DNA of 12,910 nucleotides, from positions 1 to 12,910 of the forward strand of contig JADGIZ010000492.1 in NCBI GenBank assembly GCA_027604665.1, written 5' to 3'. The translations under genes and the position numbers were made by a program. The DNA comes from Polyrhizophydium stewartii (Eukaryota; Chytridiomycota; Chytridiomycetes; Rhizophydiales). This document shows positions 8,718 to 12,910 of this stretch, in pieces (position 1 is the first letter of the stretch; the number at the start of each line of letters is the position of its first letter). The notes under the pieces are model-generated. The model saw only the letters and a list, made by a program, of their open reading frames with translations. It had not been told where the DNA came from and searched no databases.

Positions 8718-9740
8718 TCACGCCAGATCGGCGACAACGCACGCCGTGTTGCGCCGGAACACGTCAATGGGCACGGCAATCTTCCAGTCGATATGGCCGG
8801 CGCCTAAGAACATGATCCGCGGCGCAAGCGCGACGACGTTGCTCGTGAGGATCACGGACATCTGCAGCGCGGGTGTGCGCAGACCAGCAATGGACGCCGG
8901 GTCCGCGCCATTGTCCGCCGCGCGGCCACCGTCCGAGGCGACGGCGCCATCGGAGCCGACGATCCCAGCGCCGATCGGCACCACGCCCATGCGGCCGAGC
9001 CCCGTCAGCGCGAGGGCCACGGGCTCCTCTGCAACGCGCAGGTTGTAGTCGCGCTTGGACCGCTTCTGGCCGCCGAGCTCGCCCCACGCAAACTGGTTCA
9101 GCTTGGCCGGGTTGATCTTGTCCGTGTACTGCACAATGACGGCATAGAACCGTGCAAAGCGCATGTCTGGCACGGCCCGCACGCAGCGTCAGCCACACCG
9201 ATCCGATCCGACGTCCAGCGCTGTCAGCAGCTGCGTCTGCGCACCGTAGACGTCCAGCCCGTCGTCCTTCCACCGCGTGTTCTCGAAAACCACTGTCTTG
9301 CACAGATGGTCGATGGACGGCGCCGCCAGCCGAGCAGCGCGGTGCTCCAGCGACCAGTTGTAGTAGTCCGACTCGACGTGGTAGAACTTGCAGAACCGCG
9401 CAATGCCCAGAGCCACTGCGCCGCGGTGCACCTGCGCGTGCCGTGCCGCCCAGCACAGCGCAGCAGGCGTCAGCATCCAGCCACAACTCTCGAGCCGACT
9501 CCTGCTCCGTGCTCGTCGTGTCCGCCCGCTCTGCCGCCTCCCCTGGCAGCAACGACACCCACGCACCCGCTGCACCGTCGTCGGCGCTGTGCGCGCAAGC
9601 TCCGCGGCACGCCCGCGCTCCTCCTCGCCCGCCTCGCGCACAAACTCGTCCAGCAGCAGCTTGGCCACGCGCGGGTGCCGCTGCACCGCGACCAGCCGCT
9701 GCGCGACCTTTTCGAGGTGGAGCATCTCGACCGCGTCCAT
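8718..9740 (-). CDS. YbaK/aminoacyl-tRNA-deacylase-like domain protein
   Basis: Proposed exons, minus strand: 9740-9567, 9431-9245 and 9166-8718, giving 269 residues. YbaK-type domains hydrolyse mischarged aminoacyl-tRNAs (for example Cys-tRNA-Pro or Ala-tRNA-Pro) in bacteria; the stand-alone fungal branch is little characterised. Residues 1-58 form a charged, helical N-terminus. The fungal-type block HVESDYYNWSLEHR is followed by PSIDHLCKTVVFENT, whose Lys103 corresponds to the conserved YbaK lysine. Then come FYAVIVQYTDKINPAKLNQF, LTGLGRMGVVPIG (174-186) and a closing block ILTSNVVALAP / FLGAGHIDWKIAV. Splicing g|ac joins VY to DMRFARFYAVIVQ; the phase-0 first junction joins TTVQR to VHRGAVALGIARF. 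A Gly/Ala/Asp-rich stretch of about 35 residues (about 187-221) looks inserted. The start ATG at 9740 has a purine-poor but acceptable context (AGGCCATGG). Confidence 0.8.
9167..9244 (-). other. YbaK gene intron 2
   Basis: A 78-nt phase-1 intron with donor GTGCGC and acceptor GCCAG. Two CTGAC sites lie at 9227-9223 and 9192-9188, the second 22 bases from the acceptor. Confidence 0.85.
9432..9566 (-). other. YbaK gene intron 1
   Basis: A 135-nt phase-0 intron with donor GTGCGT, branch site CTGAC at 9473-9469 and acceptor GCGCAG. The downstream frame enters the conserved GIARF...FYHVES block directly. An alternative acceptor a few bases on cannot be excluded. Confidence 0.7.
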
Positions 9741-10002
9741 GGCCTTGTCGCCGGGAAAGCCGCCAGAAATTCAAGACAGCGACACAGAGAGACAGAGCGG
9801 CTTGGCTGCCCGCTCGCAGCGCATCCGCACCGAGCAGCGCTGGCGCAGGCGGCACGGACGAATGCGCCTTTTAGTCGAACCTGATGAAGAAGAAACGAAA
9901 CCCGGCCGGCATCGGCGGCGTAGATATGAGGCATCCAACGGCACCAACACCCGCCAGCACACTGCCCCCTCCCACAAACACACATGCGCGCTTTCACGCA
10001 TG

Positions 10003-10037
<35 letters not shown>

Positions 10038-10119
10038 TCTCTCCCAATCGAGCCATCGCCCGAAATCCACGCACAATCAGCCCCCGGCTTGGATCAAGAC
10101 AGCCGCCATCACGCCGCCA
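9741..10119. other. Intergenic region with (CA)n microsatellite
   Basis: This lies between the stop of the SH3-EH gene and the start of the YbaK gene, both on the minus strand. It contains the (CA)12 tract and A-rich sequence around 9884-9902 (plus strand). No gene is supported. Confidence 0.6.
10011..10034. repeat. (CA)12 microsatellite
   Basis: Twelve perfect CA units, preceded by an interrupted CACACATA stretch from 10003. Located in the YbaK upstream region. Confidence 0.97.
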
Positions 10120-10123
10120 TCAC
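10102..10123. repeat. 11-bp tandem duplication over the SH3-EH gene stop codon
   Basis: GCCGCCATCAC occurs twice back to back at 10102-10112 and 10113-10123. The stop codon (minus-strand TGA, 10122-10120) lies in the second copy. Confidence 0.9.
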
Positions 10124-12892
10124 GCCGAGCAAAACGCAACCACGTTGGCCGGAAGCGCCGACACGGCCGGGTTGCCCGCAAGCAGATCGTCAATCAAGAA
10201 CATGCCAATGGCAAACTGGTTGACGCTGAGTGCCCCGCGCCGGTGCGTGTCGACCAGCATCCAAATCGACGCCAAATGGATGCGGCTCAGGTTGCTCTGC
10301 ACCCACACCTTCTTGACGAGGTGGCCCGCAAGCAGCCCCGTGCGCGCGCCGACCAGATCCGCGTGCAGCTGCGCGTACCGGTTGAACGCAGCGTCAGGGA
10401 TCGGCCGCCGCGGTGCGGATGCTGATGCAGGCGAGGTGCCTGCGTTGGGGGGGGGTTAGGTGTGCGTCGGTGTCAGCGCACAATGGGCGTGGGTGCGGGA
10501 CCACAACAAAGAGTAGCACGAGACCCACCCGCGGCCGTCGAGGATCGTGCAGGCATGGGCGGCGGCGCAGGCTTCGACGGTGCTCCCACTGCAGACGCCG
10601 CAGCAGTCGAGTTGGCGCGCGACGGCAGCCGCGGCGGGGCCGGCTTGAACTGGGCAGCAGCAGCCAGCGCTGGCGCCGCGGTGGCGTTGTTAAGCGATCC
10701 CTGCCGGGTGTGTGGTGCCGACGTCGTGGCCGATGCAACCGACCCGCGCGCGAGCGCATCGTCGAACGAGTCGGCCGCAAACGGATTGCTCGTGTCCGCG
10801 ATCGTGGCCGCGCTCGGTCGTGCGCCAAACGCAGATGCAGCCGCGGCCACAGATCCGCCAGATGTGAGACCGGCGCCTATGCTCGCCTGCGCTGCCGAAC
10901 GCAGCTCGGACGGCTTGGTCGCCTTGGACGGAATCGAAGGCGGCGCAGGCTTGGCGCGCTCAGCATCGCCAGAGATCTGCGGCTGCAGTGCCTGGCCGGT
11001 CGATGCCCCGAGAGCAGCCATCCGGGCTGCAATCGAACCGCCTGCCGCCGTCTCCACCTTGGGCTCCTGCGGCTGCGGCGGCGCCGGCAGGGTCTTTGGC
11101 GGGATCTGCGGCTTGGTGAGAGGGTTGACGGCGGGTTTGGCAGGCATCGTGGCCGGGCTCGGCATCGCAGCAGGAGCAGCAGGTGCTGGCTTCGTGCTGG
11201 GCGAGGATCCGACGCCTGAGCTTGCCGTGACAGATGCACGCTCAAACGGCGACATGCCGAGCGCCTTGAGCTCCGACGGCTTGAGCGTGTGCTCGGGCCG
11301 CTCGCCGGAATCAGCTGCGGCCGAACTTGCGCCGCCGGGAACGGGTATCTCAAACGGCTTGACGCCAACAGGCGCCGTTGTGTACAGCGGCGTGCGGGCT
11401 CCAAACGATGGCTGCGATGCGAGCGGCATCGCCGGCGCCGAGGTCCCCGCACGCAGCTCCGACGGCTTCATGGGGCGGCTGGGTGCCGAGTGTGCCGCCG
11501 ATGCCCCTGTTGCCGGTGCAGGCCCAGATCCAGATATGGCCATGGGCTTGGCGGCAGAAGAGCCCACGCTCGGCGATGCAGCCTTGATCTCGCTCGGCTT
11601 GGCGGCCGTCCACACTGGCCCGGACGGGCTGCCCGCCGGACTGCCAGAGGGCGGCGAGGGTAGCTTGCGGTTCTGCGGCGGCGGTGGGCGTTTGAACGAT
11701 CCCGCGGGCTTATCGACGATCTGCTGTCGCTGGTCCGCCGTCGCAACTTCGGGAATCACGCCGTATCCGATCGGCTGCGGGAGCGCAGCGCCGCCGATGG
11801 GCTTGGATCGCGCGGGGCTCGAGCTGGCCGACGACGACGCACTCGACCCGGCCAGCCCGCCGTGGAGCACGCCGTATCCGATCGGGCCCGCCGAGAGTGC
11901 GGGCGATGCGCCGGCGGACGCCTGCGGCTGTGCAAGCGACTGCCTCGGCGGCATCGCGGGCGGCACCATTCGCTGGTTGGCGACGAGCAGCGGTGGCCGG
12001 CCGGGTAGCGTGGGCGACTGCGATGACTGCGGTGGCTCCCCAGAGTGCGTCTCGAACAGCATGCGGCGGTTGCCAACCGACGCCGAGTCGTCGCTCTGGA
12101 TGCTCGTCAACGACGGCGATCTCAGCAGGCTGCCTCCTGCAGCGCTGCCTGCGCCACCGCCGCCGCCCGCCGAGCTGAGCGACTCGCGGGACGGCATGCT
12201 CGACAGCGTGCTGCCGCCAAACCCGCTTGCTGCGCCTGAGCCGTGTAACTGTGACTGGCCGGCGCCGATGCTGACGCTGCTGGCCTTGTCCTTGGCCATC
12301 TGCACGAGCGAGCCCGACTTCTCGAACAGCGCCCGGCGGGTCGCCTGCGGATCGAGCTTCTTTGAGAAGCTCGGCCGGCGCGACGGCGACGTACCCTGCG
12401 GCCGGCAGATGCGCGGCAGGGTGCGCCGGTGCGAGTGCGGTGCGAGCAGCGGTCAGCGCCAAGGCCCAGGGTGACCCCGGTCCCGGGCCGACGTGGCCAC
12501 CAGATCGACGGCGGGCACCCACATCGCCAAAGATGGCCGTGGCTGGGACGCTCGTCTCGCTGCCGCTGGGCACGATGCGGTCCTCCTGCGCATCGCCGCG
12601 CGGGCCAGGATGCGTCGGATAGAGGGGCGGCGGCCCCGCAAGCGTCCAGACGGCAGGCGGCCGACATTGCCGCCACCACAAAGCCAAACCCGACGCTGGT
12701 CAGAACCCAGCCGCCAACGAGGCTCACGAGCACAGCAGACCGCGGCGAAGCGCACCTGCCCCGTCAGCTGCGCGCGCAGAGGCGGGCCGGGCGGGTCCTC
12801 CTCGAAGCGCATGTAGTTGCCCGGGAACAGGCCCACGATGTCCGTGCCGTCGATGCGGCCAGAGAACCAGCCCTCCTCGGCCGTCGGCTTGA
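10120..12892 (-). CDS. SH3 - Pro/Ser-rich - EH scaffold protein, resembling Irs4/Tax4 at the EH domain; 5' partial
   Basis: Proposed visible exons, minus strand: 12892-12756, 12585-12523, 12395-10529 and 10439-10120, giving about 794 residues, with the N-terminus off the right edge. The first exon encodes the second half of an SH3 domain: EEGWFSGRIDG then GLFPGNYMRF (12890-12810). A long, probably disordered Pro/Ser/Ala-rich region follows, with five KPSEL-type motifs, three class-II SH3 ligands and one NPF. The last exon is an EH domain: AAFNRYAQLH, LLAGHLVKKVWVQSNLSRIH and LASIWMLVDTHRRGALSVNQ, followed by FAIGMFLID. It resembles the C-terminal EH domain of yeast Irs4/Tax4, which act in phosphoinositide and wall-integrity control. 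The EF-hand-like loop lacks most calcium ligands. A role in endocytosis or cortical signalling is inference from family. The phase-1 final splice g|gc and the phase-0 upstream splices all keep frame. Confidence 0.78.
10440..10528 (-). other. SH3-EH gene last intron
   Basis: An 89-nt phase-1 intron with donor GTGGGT, branch site CTGAC at 10476-10472, a C9 pyrimidine run at 10455-10447 and acceptor ACGCAG. Without splicing, the frame stops at the TGA of the branch site, before the EH domain. Confidence 0.85.
10545..10952 (-). other. Three KPAPPxxPx[K/R] class-II SH3 ligand repeats and one NPF motif
   Basis: KPAPPSIPSK is at 10952-10923, KPAPPRLPSR at 10646-10617 and KPAPPPMPAR at 10574-10545. 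Each fits the class-II SH3 consensus PxxPx[K/R]. NPF at 10787-10779 is the classical ligand of EH domains. All lie in the disordered part of the SH3-EH protein. Confidence 0.85.
10902..11600 (-). repeat. Five dispersed KP[S/F]E[L/I] peptide repeats
   Basis: KPSEI is at 11600-11586, KPSEL at 11468-11454, KPFEI at 11360-11346, KPSEL at 11282-11268 and KPSEL at 10916-10902. Four are followed by Lys or Arg. The spacing is irregular and the flanks unrelated, so these look like short linear motifs and not a tandem DNA repeat. Confidence 0.9.
12396..12522 (-). other. SH3-EH gene intron before the long exon
   Basis: A 127-nt phase-0 intron with donor GTGGGT, branch site CTGAC at 12456-12452 and acceptor CCGCAG. 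The long-exon frame is closed by that same TGA, so an acceptor must lie between it and 12360. Confidence 0.65.
12586..12755 (-). other. SH3-EH gene intron after the SH3 exon
   Basis: A 170-nt phase-0 intron with donor GTGCGC and acceptor GCGCAG. The only CTGAC (12703-12699) is over 100 bases from the acceptor, which weakens this call. The following 63-nt exon could instead be skipped. Confidence 0.5.
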
Positions 12893-12910
12893 CTGCGCGC
12901 GGCGGGCGGG

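Noticed and set aside
10011..10034. Tandem array as a CRISPR or regulatory array
   Set aside because: It is a simple dinucleotide repeat without spacers.
10120..10392. Calcium-binding EF hand in the EH domain
   Set aside because: The loop DTHRRGALSVNQ lacks acidic residues at most coordinating positions, so calcium binding is not supported.
10473..12305. Taking the 610-codon frame as a complete protein
   Set aside because: It stops at the TGA of a branch site, and the coding sense continues upstream of its first Met (SFSKKLDPQATRRALFEKSG), so it is an internal exon.
1..12910. A co-regulated metabolic gene cluster
   Set aside because: The genes belong to unrelated functions, lie on both strands and share no visible promoter motif; chance neighbourhood is the simpler reading.

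Overview
The window looks like nuclear DNA of a GC-rich fungus, most likely a zoosporic (chytrid-type) fungus. Every gene but one is broken by short GT-AG introns with a CTGAC-like branch site and a CAG acceptor. The protein families are fungal or eukaryotic: tyrosinase, an OFA-type MFS transporter, a fungal-type YbaK protein, and an EH-domain scaffold resembling Irs4/Tax4. The ankyrin gene carries NGHL/NR.EGCT repeats of a kind I associate with large ankyrin families in chytrids, oomycetes and giant viruses. The species assignment is inference. There is no bacterial operon structure, RNA gene, CRISPR array or mobile element that I can support.

Layout. Plus strand: (1) the 3' part of a tyrosinase gene, with the copper-B half, a Ser-rich linker, ten DYSS repeats and an unassigned C-terminal domain (115-1612); (2) a three-exon gene for a secreted-then-anchored protein, with signal peptide, Cys-rich CBM19-like module, stalk, one membrane span and a cytoplasmic SH3 domain (1970-3463); (3) a gene-poor stretch of about 1.2 kb; (4) a four-exon MFS transporter of the oxalate/formate-antiporter type (4653-6734). 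Minus strand, convergent with the first half: (5) a single-exon ankyrin protein with an F-box-like start (6954-8450); (6) a three-exon YbaK/tRNA-deacylase-like gene (8718-9740); (7) the 3' part of a long SH3 - proline/serine-rich - EH scaffold gene running off the right edge (10120-12892).

Nothing shows that the genes form one pathway. Two themes recur: cell wall or surface functions (tyrosinase, CBM-TM-SH3 protein) and SH3/EH adaptor biology (the TM-SH3 protein and the SH3-EH scaffold, which carries its own SH3- and EH-type ligands). The most interesting parts are the Tyr-rich repeat tail on a tyrosinase, the outside-in CBM-TM-SH3 design, the five KPSEL-type repeats plus self-complementary linear motifs in the scaffold, and one unusually long, nearly stop-free intron. 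All exon joins below were derived by hand from frame, splice signals and domain continuity; none is confirmed by transcript data.
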